Below, piece after piece: positions 44,261 through 56,800 of a DNA stretch of 64,000 nt. How positions within the stretch are numbered: the first letter of the stretch is position 1; each line of letters starts with the position of its first letter. The translations under genes were made by a program, and so were the position numbers. Source of the stretch: Calonectria ilicicola (taxonomy: Eukaryota; Ascomycota; Sordariomycetes; Hypocreales; Nectriaceae). The DNA lies in contig CP085832.1 in assembly GCA_020809705.1 (NCBI GenBank), forward strand, positions 992,001-1,056,000. The letters run 5' to 3'. Below the pieces are notes generated by a model. That model saw nothing but the letters and a program-made list of their open reading frames with translations. It was not told the DNA's origin and did not search any database.

Positions 44261-45160
44261 AAATGCAATAGCCATGTAGCTTACTGAAGCTATGCATGTA
44301 CGAGAAATAAAGAAAACTCCGAAAAGAAATGAGCATGTGTGCAAGAAGGGAAATGCGAAGTACGCTGACAGCGACAAGTCAAAAACAAAGGGTGGATCTT
44401 TGAAGCAGATATTGAAGAATTCATCATTGTGCCATACGATTTTAATTCGCCCGTCTGTGATTCCTGGAACGAGACTTTTTCATTTTCTTACTGCTACTGA
44501 AGTGAAATTGCTTCGTCTCCCGACCCCTTGTGAGCAGTCACCGCATAAATATCGCCACTACTTGCCTTCTAGGTTAGCTTTAATAATTGTATTATCTTTC
44601 AGGCGTTTCCATATCAAGAGTGAACTTGACGTCTTTGCCCCATGTACTGCACGCGCTCCGGCCATCCTTCCAGCTGACTGAATCCATTTCTTGTTATTGT
44701 CGTAGTATACTTGACCCTTTCAGGTCTTCCATTTCTTCGGAGCTTCGAGTTAATCGCCTTTGACTGCGAGTCTCCTTGCGATTTGAAATAATGTTCTAAT
44801 CTTTAGCGAGCGACAGCAAGAGTGTTCAGCACCTAAAGCGGCTAAGACATGTACCATTCGCGCGTGAAAATTTGTCACATCAAGTACATACACGAAGAAA
44901 GGTAGCCCCAGAAATTAATAAATACTGGAAGTGAAAGGTAGCAAATTTGGAAACTGGAAACGAGAATTTTGTTAGAGTTAAAGGGAAAAAAAAAGCCAAG
45001 CGACAAGATCAAACACGACGATCCCTCAATCCCTCTCCACAACAAAACGAGCGACATGCAAATAATTAATCCAACTCAGTTCCCCTTTCCTTGACCTCCC
45101 AGCTCTATGTATACCGCTGTGTCTGTATCCTGCATCCAAGAAAAAAAAAGAAAAGACAAG

Positions 45161-45204
45161 AAAAGAGAGAACAAAAGAGAGAACAAAAGAGAGAACAAAA
45201 GAGA
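45161..45204. repeat. 12-bp tandem repeat GAGAGAACAAAA
   Basis: About three and a half units of a purine-rich 12-mer lie just past the kinase B stop, probably in its 3' UTR. Confidence 0.85.
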
Positions 45205-45279
45205 TGGTAGATGCATTCTAAATGGCTTTGTCCAACTCCCATATCACTTCCACTGTTCGTATATTTGCAGTATGGGGCT

Positions 45280-46769
45280 TTAGTCAACCTCCATATCAGG
45301 TATATCATACAAAGATGTTTGCTGAAGATGAAGTGTACGTTCTTGATCGCTCTTGGTGTGTCCAATAAAATCCCTGACCTCGAGGCGCTGATCAGGGTTG
45401 TCCATGGCCATGGATCTAATATCGGAGAGTGCTGGTAGTTCCTTTGCCTCAGAAATGCGAGTCATCATATGGTGATAGTTATATTCCTTTTCTGCTGCTT
45501 TCCGGAACCCACGGATGTCCAGAACCCATAGAATGGTTACGAACAGCCCCCAAAGATCAACTTTGTGGGTTTGCAAGTCCCCATTATGCGCCTCAGGCGC
45601 CATGAAGACCTTAGTACCTTCGGTAGTGCCGTGAACATTGACCCTCGATGAATGACCAAAATCACAAAGGTAGAACTTGTATTGGTCAGGAGTGTTACCG
45701 GGGCCGACGAGAATGTTTGCTGGTTTCACATCTCTGTGAAAGTATCCCCTCCTATGAACATAAGCGATTGCTCGAAGCATTTGCTCTAAAACACGATTGG
45801 CGATAGGTACGAGCCCCATTTCAGCGTTGTTATTGAAAAAGGTCACTAAGCTACCATATTCTGCATATTGCATATTGATGGTCACTTGTGGAATGACCCC
45901 TTCAAAGTTAGGGGTTCCAATAAAACGAATGATGTTTTCCTAGCATCAATGTTAGCGAGCAACGGTGATCGTCGAGCACATCAGGGACTCACGTGGGCCA
46001 TTTTCGCGTGAGTTTTGATTTCAGACTTCAACCGTTTCCATGCAGATGTCCCTTCTTTTGGTCGTTCCATCACTTTCACCGCAAAGACATCCTTCGGTGG
46101 GAGTACCCATCTGGCCTTGAAGACCCGTGCAGTGCTTCCCTCTCCAATGAGTTCTTCCTGGATATAATCTCTTTCAATCTGCGTGTCCGCATCGGTCGCG
46201 AGTCTCGTGACGTGATGGTTCTCCGAGGGAGAATGTTGAATTTCGATGGTAGGCATTACTCGGGGATGGTCGGAGAGCCGTTCGGTACTTCGTCTCTCAA
46301 TCCGGCTCTCCAACTCGTCGAAATTCGCGCGCCAGCGCAGAACAAATGCCATAACGTTCTCTTTTTTTCTACCAAACCGAATCGTCGCTTCCGTATTCAG
46401 ATCAAGGGCCACGTTCCCCAATCGCGCAAACTCTTTATTGGGCCCATTTCCTCCCTCAACTACAGTCGTTTTAGGATTTGAACGTTCGAAGAGATGAACA
46501 GCCTTGGTGCGTGGGTTTACTGTGAATTCACACTGGTGTTTTGGTGATGCCTTGCCAAGACTGATATCTCCATACCGGCCCATCGTTGCCAATACATCCG
46601 AGCTTCCGCTCAAGGAGTGAAAGCCTCCGATCTGAAGGGCTTGAATGCGGCCCTCCACCAAGGTAACGAGGTGTTCGTTGTCCTTATCTGTAGCAACTTT
46701 CCTGGCTAAGTCGTTGACGGGTATGAGGACAAAAAGAGCCATATTAGCTCGTTGAGCATCAGTGGCCAT
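45280..46769 (-). CDS. FHA-domain Ser/Thr kinase B
   Basis: Two exons read from 46769: 46769-45993 and 45939-45280, 478 aa, split by a GT-AG intron (53 nt, GCTAAC branch point) at the same position in the kinase domain as in kinase A. The FHA-like domain spans about residues 10-155 (LFVLIPVNDLARK, VLATMGRYGDISLG, QCEFTVNPRTKAVHLFERS, FVLRW). The kinase domain has GEGSTARVFKARW, FAVKVM, HRDVKPANIL, DFG (LCDFGHSS) and APE (MAPEAHNGD), so all catalytic elements are present. FHA plus kinase on one chain suggests a phosphopeptide-targeted kinase of the type seen in Rad53/Dun1 checkpoint kinases and in many expanded fungal kinases; orthology to those is not implied. The C-terminus lacks kinase A's NPPPSPMKG tail. 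It is divergent from partner B. Confidence 0.9.
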
Positions 46770-47183
46770 CGTAGGGTTTTATTTCGTGTAGGATACCTAG
46801 TCAGGATGATGACGGATGGGTTCGGAAAAGGGATGAAAAGGAAGTCTACAAAAGACAAGGGCAATGGAAAGCAGAAGCTGATCAAAGCAAACAAGGAACA
46901 GAGATAGTTGTCGACGCAAGACTCCAAAAATGCGAAAGGTTAAAGAAACCCAAAAGAAAATCGAGCTCAAGAGTTATGACGTGAATGAATAAATGCAAGA
47001 CTCAACGATATCGTCTTATGAAAAGGTAGAATTTGGTATGTTGGCTTGGAGCTGCCAAGAAGGTCATGTGTATATAAAAAGGAACAGATTGGTATGGATG
47101 AAAAGAGAAGTGTTCAAAGTCTCCAGCCCGTTGCCTCACCGACATTGCCCGTCAACAAGATAAACAGTATATGGCTGAAGCAG

Positions 47184-47588
47184 TCACTCACAGCCACATG
47201 TAATAATCCAGCCAGTCCCTTTGCCTGAACTGCATGTTTGCCCACTGGGGTCTAGCGCAAGGTACGCCTCCTTGATCTTACGTTTGCTAATTTGAGCGGA
47301 GAGGGGCTGATATGCCGGCCAGGACTTCAGCCAAACCTCCTTATCCGACGGATACATGCATAGCACAGTGTTCAAACATTTAATTAAAAATATCTTTTGA
47401 AGATTTTCTGTGCGCTGAGAAGGTGCAAATAAATAAATAGAACGATCTACAAATATTAAGGTCGGGTGAAGTAGAGCCGTAGCCGGGCTAAAAGCAACGA
47501 GATAAGTCCATGGTGGGTGGTACAAGTGCCATTCCATTACAATTACCACATCATTGCTCCTAGAGTCAGGAACGATGTCTTTCGACAC
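47184..47588 (-). other. Possible small gene 5' of kinase B
   Basis: A 134-codon minus-strand frame. Its C-terminal 60 residues (TVLCMYPSDKEVW, QPLSAQISKRKIKEAYLAL, ending in a Cys-containing tail) resemble the frame of the orphan copy at 44111-44377 without gaps. A shared frame suggests coding, but the upper part shows no conservation and no start is convincing. It could equally be the exon of a lost gene, or a duplicated promoter segment. Confidence 0.3.
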
Positions 47589-47687
47589 TGTGCCGCGTTT
47601 GTGATACCAAATCTTCTAAAATTGGATCACCTTAGCCAACCAAAAAGTAAGGCTATTATTGCATCTGTGCTTAATGGTCGCTGCTTT

Positions 47688-47709
47688 TCTTCTTCTTCTT
47701 CTTCTTCTT
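47688..47709. repeat. (TTC)n microsatellite
   Basis: About seven TTC units in the module B spacer, 250 bp before the partner B start. Non-coding. Confidence 0.8.
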
Positions 47710-47959
47710 TTTCCCTCCTCAGGAGGGAGGGCGAAAAGAATTTCCAGTGCAGCATCAGAGTTCAGATCAGTAAGCACCTCCTCATTCTCTGCGATGAATA
47801 TACTGTGAAGACACGCTTGATGTTCGCTCATGCACCGCGCACGCACCACCACCATTATTCTATATGGTCCGGCTGCCATTCTTTGTTGCAATATACCTAG
47901 TTCTTTAAGACACTTTTATTTTCCCCGCTTCGACTTGGGCGATTCCTCTGCCAAACTTC

Positions 47960-49411
47960 ATGTTCGACAAAATGCCGATGGAAAAAAGCGTCAGGCAACT
48001 GGGCGAAGCTCTGCAAGCTTTGTACGAAAATCCCGATCGACTCGACAGCGAACGAGCACGCTTCTACAAAACACCATGCGGCACTCCATCTGAGTTCGCG
48101 GATACTCCCCAGCCCGACATTTACTTCTGCATCGAGACACGGAAAGATGACCTGGAGAGGGATTGGCTATCCTCGCTCCCCTCTAGGTGCTTCGCACGCG
48201 ACATCTTCATTGAGAGATGGCGCCTAAAAGATTTTGAAGCATATTATCGAATCGACGGCGACTCCTGTGAAGTAGACGATATCGACAAGGTAGCGTCCGA
48301 GACAGTCAAAAAACGCTGGGTGGAGCAAGGGATATGGGACGAAGATTGGGGGGAGCGCCCAAGGGGGGTTGAAGCAAGGTGGAAGCACGAGAAGCCGCTT
48401 GAGCCAGTTTCTCAACGAAAGATCATGTCCGATGGCTTTCCGATGGCTACTAGCATTGCTATCGCGCGGCAAAGAGAAACGATAAATCGAGAATCCACTG
48501 AAGAAGAGCGACATAGGGAGGCATCACGGCCTTTCTACCAGTTCCTTTACCAAGTTTCTGTTGAGCGTCGAATTCTGACAGAAGACCTCAATGACCCCGG
48601 ATTGATCCCCCGACGGTCTCCAACAGCACCTTACCTGCCGCCCCCGATTGATGCAAACACGATGGCTTACAATATCGTAAAGGAAAGATGGCTCGAGGAC
48701 AGGCTCTGGGATAGAAAATGGGGGATCCTACCTGGCATGTCATGGAAACATGAGCAGCCGTTTGAGGATTTTTTCCAGGACAATGTGTTTTATAATAATC
48801 TTTCCCCAGCCAGTGAGCCTTTTTGGGTACACGAGGAAGCTTCTCTTCGAGAACGCCCTCACAGCGGATATGTGGAGTTACTAGGGCACATTGACGCGTG
48901 GCATCCCAAAGATAAATCTCTCCGTGCCCTTCCCTGGAAGCCGCAAGATTCTTCCTCGTTACAGACCAAGGCAGCCATGCCCGCGCAGAGCGTCGGCGAT
49001 GATCAACGTTCCACCGCTGGAGGAAAACCTGGGCCTTACATTCGTTCCTCCGACGAAATGGAACCTGGGCCTACCACCCAGCTTGCGCCACTTGGGGACG
49101 ATGCCCAGCACTCTTCCCGTAAAATAGATACGCAACCTGCCTCCCAACACTCGCCTCCCAAGGACGCCCAGCCCTGTGCCAAACAAATGGGCGCCGAACA
49201 CACCATCCTAGGGACAGAACAGTCGGGAGAAAATAAATCTGGACTCGAAGCCAGCCCTTTACCTCCGACTTGCAAGAAGAGAAGGGCGCAAGGTACTACT
49301 GGTCCGCGCAAAGTGGCAAGGACGGGCCAAAGGAAGCGTGCCGTCCGCCAACCAGATCCCAATCGAATGCAAACTCGATCGATGATCAAGAAATTAACGG
49401 GATGCCTTTGA
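47960..49411 (+). CDS. Trp-rich duplicated-motif protein B, unknown function
   Basis: Single exon, 483 aa; the ATG at 47960 is taken, with 47972 possible. It is a paralogue of the protein at 41258-42919. The two tryptophan-rich motifs lie at about residues 116-148 (VKKRWVEQGIWDEDWG, then WKHEKPLEP) and 240-270 (VKERWLEDRLWDRKWG, then WKHEQPFE). The block between has REASRPFYQFLYQVSVERR and SPTAPYLPPPID. The C-terminal third is low-complexity (Gln, Ser, Pro, Asp) and the basic tail ends RQPDPNRMQTRSM, shared with protein A. It is about 110 residues shorter than A in the disordered part. The most conserved parts, the Trp motifs and the tail, are presumably the functional ones. Its divergent neighbour is kinase B; it might be the kinase's substrate or regulator, which is inference. 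Confidence 0.82.
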   Translation: MFDKMPMEKSVRQLGEALQALYENPDRLDSERARFYKTPCGTPSEFADTPQPDIYFCIETRKDDLERDWLSSLPSRCFARDIFIERWRLKDFEAYYRIDGDSCEVDDIDKVASETVKKRWVEQGIWDEDWGERPRGVEARWKHEKPLEPVSQRKIMSDGFPMATSIAIARQRETINRESTEEERHREASRPFYQFLYQVSVERRILTEDLNDPGLIPRRSPTAPYLPPPIDANTMAYNIVKERWLEDRLWDRKWGILPGMSWKHEQPFEDFFQDNVFYNNLSPASEPFWVHEEASLRERPHSGYVELLGHIDAWHPKDKSLRALPWKPQDSSSLQTKAAMPAQSVGDDQRSTAGGKPGPYIRSSDEMEPGPTTQLAPLGDDAQHSSRKIDTQPASQHSPPKDAQPCAKQMGAEHTILGTEQSGENKSGLEASPLPPTCKKRRAQGTTGPRKVARTGQRKRAVRQPDPNRMQTRSMIKKLTGCL

Positions 49412-50823
49412 ATGTTGATATTCTTGGTAGCTCGCTTCGTGATGGGGAAGGTTGGGGCGTTTCGTTTGCTTTATATGGTGGACTTGTTGGTCAGTGCGCG
49501 CCAGTCTTCTCAGAGTTGCGCAGTGTTCTTTGTGCAAATGTGCAAAGGCATCTCCTTAGAACACACGGGCTGTGGTGTTTTGATGCGATTATGAGAATAT
49601 TTCGACTTCATTTAATTCTTTGTATGGGCCACTCTCATTTTATGTATGTAGCCTTTTTATTCGTTGGTTTGGATTGCTCAGCATTTTGGTGCTTTGAGCC
49701 TACGCCTCTCTTGACCGTGTTTTGGCTGGGTCGCACTTGCGCGACAGTCAATTTTGGAATGCTGGATTGTGTATATCCTTTCATAGCACTAAATAATGTA
49801 TATGGAATTTATCACAATTATTTTAATAATTATTATGAAGCGACTGGTTGTGTGCAGGATTTTCTGGTCGTCGAGTAAGACAAGCGCAGTCGGCTTCCCG
49901 ATGACGATGGCGACTAAAAAAGGACACCAAATGGCATAATGAGCAAAGCAACAATAGACTTGATGGTTCATTCATGCCTGTGAATTGAACTGCGGTGGAA
50001 TATCTTGAACATTCATTTTATGAAGCTGAAAAGTGCATCACCATACAATATAACGCTTGAAAGATTGTCCCGTCTCTACTTTTCCTTCCTATTTCTTGAC
50101 TGCCTAGCAGGACAACAAAATATAAATAAGAAATAATCAAATAAATAAGATTTATAATTTTATTCTAAGTAACATTATTTATTTATTTTGAGGCGTTAAC
50201 TTGACATTTTGGGCAGTCAAGTTCACTGCCCGTCCACGTGACAAGCTCGGCGTATCCCAGCCAGTGAGGTGCTTCGAACTGGGTCCAGTCCAGGCTTTGG
50301 AGACCTCATCGCACTTGGCAGTCTGGCGGCACACGGTGACACGGATGGTGACACCTGAACCCCTGCAAAACCTTCCCACCAACGCCAAAGTGACATGGCG
50401 TTGGCCGTTGAGCCCTGCACCATCATTGCATACACGGCTGCCACAGCTTCGGGGTTCTCAACAGTCTAGGCCTCTCTGTTCGCCACGCCGCTCAACACTA
50501 GACGCCTTGCAAGCCTTTTGTGCAAAGCATCATGACGGACGCGACGGGGGGGAGGGAGGTGGTGCTCCAAGCCGGGCCACAGCCGATGCACCAAGCCCGT
50601 TTGAGGCTTCGAGCAGGGGTGTTTCCGACCGGGCTCGCGGCTGTCTGTGCTGAGATGTACAGCTTCGCTGGGACGGACCCAGTTCCCGCCACCCAAACGT
50701 CCAGGGATCGATGAATCCAACTACCAGCCACACACGCCCATTTCTTCATGACTGCCTCCGAACTTGAGCGCCCACCCAGATCGTCCCCGCGACCAACCGA
50801 CGGCTCTTGTCGCGCTGGACGAA
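49412..50823. other. Intergenic region 5' of the NLR gene
   Basis: 1.4 kb. AT-rich with (AATAA)-like runs near 50,110-50,190, then GC-richer from 50,200. Frames at 50201-50653 and 50520-50714 are in the presumed NLR leader and have no recognised domain; an extra upstream coding exon cannot be excluded. Confidence 0.55.
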
Positions 50824-53800
50824 ATGGTACGCATTCGGCAGGCCCTGTCTCTGGGGCGGTCGACAAGCGACACCAATGTGAGTTGGAGCTAGCGATCGGA
50901 AGCATGTATGCGAAATGACTGGCGCTGACACTACTAACGCGCAGAAACGGGATCATGGGGGAGACAGGCACGAGTACATCTTAAAGGAAATGTACACTCC
51001 GCCAATAGACGAATCTGAGCAAAAAGATTTGGTCGAGTGAGATTGCACTTTCCCCATTGGCGGCTTGGCTGCGAAACTGACCAGCTCACACACAGTCTTG
51101 TATTTGTCCATGGTCTGGGTGGGAACCTGCAGACTACCTGGAAAGTCGAGGGCACTTTGGAGCCATGGTTTACGAAGCCAGAGTACCTTGGCGCTCTCAA
51201 AGACTCTGTCCGTTGTCTTTCATTCGGGTACAACGCCGAACGGTTTGGTGATGTCGCCAACACCCGCATCATCCATCACGCAAATAGCTTGCTCAGAAAT
51301 CTTGCCCTAAAGCGGCTTGATGATCCAGTACACAAATCCCCCCGCTTATACAAGCTATCTGATTAATCTAACGTCACCCAAGCACCGCCCCATAATATTT
51401 ATCGCCCACAGCCTCGGCGGTCTTGTTGTTAAAAGAGTATGTTCGTGTAATCCCCATCACCCCGTCCTTCGCCAACCGTTCTAGGCAATCCTTCTTTGCT
51501 CGACAAAAAACGACTGGGCCGAAATAAAAGATGCAACATCATCCATCATCTTCATGGGTACTCCCCATATGGGGTCAGAGAGAGCTAGTGACTTGATGGT
51601 CGTCCAGAGACTGGCCTCTTTTATCCAGTTCCAATCCCCAGTAGCGACGAATCTTACCAAGGAGCTCGAGACATTTTCCACTGCAGTGGATGATATAAAT
51701 ATGCAGTTCATCATCGATGTTCACCGCTCCATCGAACTTCTTTGTTGCTACGAGTCCCGCCCTCAGAAGTTGGTTGGCGGATTCAAGGAGGAAATCGTGA
51801 GTATTTCCTACACCTTTTCTCATCACCGAGGACTGACTTGAATAGATTGTACCGCAATGGTCCGCAGTCCTCCAAGGCGTTGACAACATTGACCTCAATT
51901 GTCACCACTCTGGCCTGCCCAAATTCTCGTCTCACAAGGAGTCTAGATTCGAACTTTTCTGGGGAGAGGTTGAAAGGCTTGTCAGGAAAGCAACACCTGC
52001 GCCCAAAAAGCTGACAGATGTACCTAACGGGGCAGAAGAGACTTCAGAGTAAGTAACCCAGCACTGCTTCGTGAATTTGACTGATCAACACAGTGGCACA
52101 TCAACATCCTGTGCGCGTCAGGTTGGGTCGTCGCGGCGTCGACAGTCGGTGGCGTCGACAATTCGGTCGGGCAAACAGGAGATTTTGGAAGGGGTTCCGG
52201 GTCGTATTGAGGGAGTTCCCAATCATGTTGAAGCTGGAAAGTGTCCACCAAGGGAGAGCACAGTATCAATGAAGAGCGGGTACCAGGTGGAGGCTATTGG
52301 TAGGCACATGAGTGGAGTAGTACATTTCTTTGCTAACATCCGCAGATCCAGCAGATTTTGCCGACTACATCCGTCAGTTACGGATAGTATCCCCCGAGAA
52401 TCGAGGATTTGATCGAGAACTTCCCCACTGGCAGACCTGCCAATGGATTTTGACCGACCCGAAATTCGAAGTGTGGAAAAACAGCAAGCATGGTGGTCTT
52501 CTCTTCATCACCGGCAGTCCGGGCTGTGGCAAATCAACTTTGGCGAAATACATACAAAACGTGATGGACCAACCATCCGGGGAAGAAGCAGAACAAACAT
52601 TGGTCATTCCATTCTACTGCGATAGCTTGGAAAGCTCGCGTGCAAACCCTCCGATTTTAGACCTAGTGGTCCAATCGCTTTTGAATAAGCGAAGGATCAT
52701 GTCAAAAGCAGTGAGAGAAAAGCTGGAAGGCATGCTGGGCAAGGCCGACCGCCAGAAAACCCAAGAACTGTTTGGGAATGACCCCCACAAACGTTTCAAT
52801 CACTTGATGGAGGTTGTCCAAACCCTCGTGCTGGACCAGCATGGAATTCCTTCTTGTCTAATAATTGACGGGTTGGATCAATGCGAGGACAACTTTATCC
52901 TGCGGCTCCTACGCGGGCTCGATGGCATGTTCCGTCGTGAAGGTGCAACATCCAAGCTTCGGGTGCTTATAACGTCCCGCATTGCCGATACCATACGTGG
53001 GTTTGCACTCTCAAACGCTCATGTTGAAATTACTCCCGAAATCGTGGAAGGGGATATTCAACGCGTTGTCGACGAGGAAGTGGGACGAATCATTGTGTCC
53101 CGACAGATTGCAACAATCGATGTCACATCCGTTTCTGCAGTCATCGTTGAACGATCAAACGGAAGTTTCCTATTTGCTACCTCAGTTCTCAAGGAATTGT
53201 GGCATATTAAAGACACCGGAGCGAATTCAGTATTTACTCTCGTGACTAGTTGCCCTTCCACAATGGAGGCAATCTACCAGCAAGATATGAACCGCCTTGA
53301 GATGGAACGCCCTGATTTGTTTCAACTGGTTCAAATTCTTAGTATCGCCAGGCGGGTCATACGCACCCCCGAGGCACGAGAAATTCTCCGAATGCAGAAC
53401 CTCGAGATCACCGAAAACTACGACCTGATCGGAGACCTGACAAGAATGTGCCAGAGACTCGTCAAGATCGGCAGCGAAGACACTCTCGAGCTTCTACACC
53501 AGACCTTGTATGACTACATAACGAATACATACGACGTCGGCTTAATGCATCAAACCTTTGCAGGCGTATGCCTTCGATTTTTATCCGCCATCGATTGGAA
53601 CGAGATATCGGAATACGAGTTGCAATCTCGCAGTTTGAAGAGACCCGGGGACCGTATCCATGCCCGCTTTCCGCTCTTGGATTATGCGTCGGCATGGATG
53701 GGCATGCACTGGAGACATGCTGGTACAGCAGCGATTCCAAACGTATGGGAACTTTGGGAATTTTTATCTTCTGAAAAGGGCAAACGATGGATTCTATACT

Positions 53801-56800
53801 CGACCCAAAAAAGAAGGCCTGTATCTCCCCAACCATCGTCTTCAATCACCACGCCAACAATTCTATCTAATTCGACTTCCGCCGCGCCCTTGGCATTTTC
53901 CAGTATAGGGAATAATGCGAAACTGAACATCCAGAACAGGGCTTTAGAGTTCACCTTGAATGATGCCCCGGATGATGAGGATGAATGTGCATACCTATCA
54001 GACACAGAATCTTCCATGTCGAGTTCTGGAGCTGACTGGCCTCCTTCTCTGGAACAAGATTTCCCGAAACCACCATTGTTCATTCTTGTTCAATGGGACG
54101 TCAGCCTCATCATCAAGGAGCTATTCTTCGTCGCACTCGACTCTGCACCCCGACGGTTGTTTCACAACTTCCTTAGTCTGATCCCTTACTTCGCTCCGAG
54201 ATCGACAGGCGTAGGTCTATCAAAGTTCAAGGTCATGACTAACGAGGTTTGGGACGAGACCACCGCCGCACATTATGCAGCCGCTCAATTCGGAAATGCG
54301 CTGGAGGTGATGCTGCCTTATGTCGAAGATATAAACTGCAAAGACGACGATGGCTCGACACCTCTCAACTTGGCCGCGAGATCCGGTGAGATCAAAGGCG
54401 TCTCTCTCCTCGTTGAAGCAGGCGCCGATGTCAACGTTGCTGATAAATGGAACCAAACCCCTCTTTTCTCAGCACTCCAGTCTAATTCTGTCGAGGTTGT
54501 TGCATACCTTCTGAGACACGGCGCCGACCCAAATATTGTAACTCATAACGGTATGTCACCCCTTGAGATAGTAATCAGGAAGAACTATGCCGAACTCGCC
54601 AGAGTTTTGCTAGATTACTTCCCCGACGTCAAGGCCCTGATGACCACAGGACAGCCGCCCGCTTTCCTGGCAAGCAGGATGGGAAGTGATGCAGTTCTCG
54701 AACTCCTACTGCCGCATGTTGATGTGGATGAGGTATGGGACGATGAGAGAATCATTCATGATGCATGCTGGCGTGGACTAGAGGGTGTGGTTAAGAAACT
54801 GATCGATTTGGGATCCAACGTGAACGATCCTCCATCGAAGACGCCAAAAGCCACTCCGGTGGCTTTGGCTGTGGAAGGTGGCCACAATCCGGTGCTGAAG
54901 GCTCTGATAGTTGCTGGTGCCCAGGTAGAATGCCCTCTTCCAAAGATGAGCGGCCCTTTGCACATTGCAGCTGCTCGAGGAAACCTAGAGGCTTGCAAGT
55001 CGTTGGTGCGTGCTGGCTGCGACGTCGAAGCCGAAAGCGAGGAACACCGGACAGCCCTTTACGTAGCGGCGGACGGAAACTGGCCTAGAGTGGTCGAGTT
55101 TCTCCTGTCCCACGGCGCTGACCCCAACCAGCCAGAGCATGAACCTCCTCTGGTTGTCGCCGTCGACATAGGCAATTTGGAAATGGTCCAGGTTCTCCTC
55201 GCTAGTCGTATTTACACCGAAGTTGACACCAGAGGCGACTCTCTTGATACCCCCCTCGGCCTTGCGGCGAGCCTTGGGGATTTGGAAATCGTTAGCTGCC
55301 TCCTTGACCACGGAGCTGACCCCAATCTTCGCAGCGGGAAGTGGCCTTCCAACAAGCCGTTGCAGTTGGCCAGCCGTTCAAAACGGGACAAAGTCATGAT
55401 TGAGCTTTTGAGGCGAGGCGCAGACATTTATCCTGACCATCTGGCTGAGTTCAGTTCATTTCACATGGCCTGTTTAGATGGGTTTGTCGATGTCGTACTA
55501 GTATTTCTTGAAGAAGTTGGCAATGTTTATGAACTGGTCAATTTTGATTGGGGCTGGTATGGCTCGCCACTTCTTCAGGCTGCAAAGGCTGGCAAGCTTG
55601 AAGTCGTGAAGCTGCTACTTAAACACTGTGCAAACCCTGACTATAAATTAAAAACCAAGATTAACAACGGAAAGGCAATAATGCACTCGGCGGCTGAGAG
55701 TGGAAACATTGAGGTCCTAGAAGCCATCAGAGCGAAGGCTAAAGATCCAAGCCTGGAACTGCCGGATTCGAAAGGGCGGACGCCTTTGTATTATGCATGC
55801 TTTGAAGGGCGAATAGAAATGGTCAATTATTTGTTAGAGCAAGGTGTAAAGTCCGACGTGGTCCTCACGACGGGTGAAAATTACACGATGGCAATCGTTG
55901 AAGGCGGTTCTTGGGACGTCTTGGAACGAATTTTGGAGAAAAACCCTACAATGGATATTGATATTCCAGGGAGGGATGGAAGAACGCCACTGTTATGCGC
56001 TGTCATGCATGGTCGCGACAAGATTATCCGGGCTCTTCTGAAGCGTGGAGCGGATGTAAACCGGCGCTCCAGAAACGGCGAATTCCCACTTTCCGAGGCG
56101 ATTCGATGCCGCAAGAAATCATCTCTGGCAGTGCTGTTGGAACATGAAGAGACTGATCTCACCCAAGTCGACGTGTACGGCCGGACGATTCTGCAAATTG
56201 CGCAGCAGGCTGGCACTCGGACTATGCCAAGAATGGTCCTGGAAGCCGCAAAAACGACAGAAATCGAGTCGTTCCTCTGTAGTCATCCTAACATGCTCGG
56301 CTACAATGCCAATGATTACACTCGAATCGAGCTGAAACACAAGTTAGATTGGGTGCGCTCCATTGGACGGGTTCGGAAAGAAGCACAAGGCCTATTGGAT
56401 GACTTGAGGCCGAATGGGCCACAGTGGGAGCGACTAGGAAAACTCTGCCTGCAGCTCTCCGCATACAGCTTTGCACAGGTCGCTTTTCAACGCAGCGTGG
56501 AGGTTGTCGAGACGACGCCACTGTTTCTGGAGCACCAGGTTCAGTGTCGCCTCTGCCTGGAGCCCATCTCAGGCGTCCGGTATACCTGCAACACTTGCTG
56601 CAACACTGATCTATGCTCAAGCTGCGTAGGGAGATATCCCAAAATGGGCTATTGCATGTGGACCTGCCGCAACCATTCGTTTTACCTAGTGAGACTCCCC
56701 GAACCTACAAAGGTGCGTCCAAGGCGCCCAGATGCGCTGAGCGAATTAAGCAATTTCGCCGACACACGCCTCCCTCCTCTGTCTCCCATCACGGAGATGC

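Larger units (their letters stand above)
42920..45279. other. Spacer between the two kinase modules
   Basis: 2.4 kb with no intact gene. The stretch at about 43,970-44,260 is related to the segment 5' of kinase B (about 47,110-47,400) and looks like an orphan module remnant. A 12-bp tandem repeat lies near the right end. The rest is AT-rich and featureless. Confidence 0.6.
46770..47959. promoter_or_regulatory. Divergent spacer of module B
   Basis: 1.19 kb between the kinase B and partner B starts, about the same length as in module A. It carries the segment repeated at 44,057-44,260, a minus-strand frame (47184-47588) whose middle part is the conserved piece, and a TTC repeat near 47,690. 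Confidence 0.6.

Noticed and set aside
49412..49878. Coding frame continuing past partner B
   Set aside because: Open by chance in AT-rich 3' DNA, in a different frame from partner B, rich in Cys/Phe, with no start or domain.
50201..50714. Extra 5' coding exons of the NLR gene
   Set aside because: Frames exist but no splice path joins them to the hydrolase in frame with recognisable sequence; left as presumed leader.
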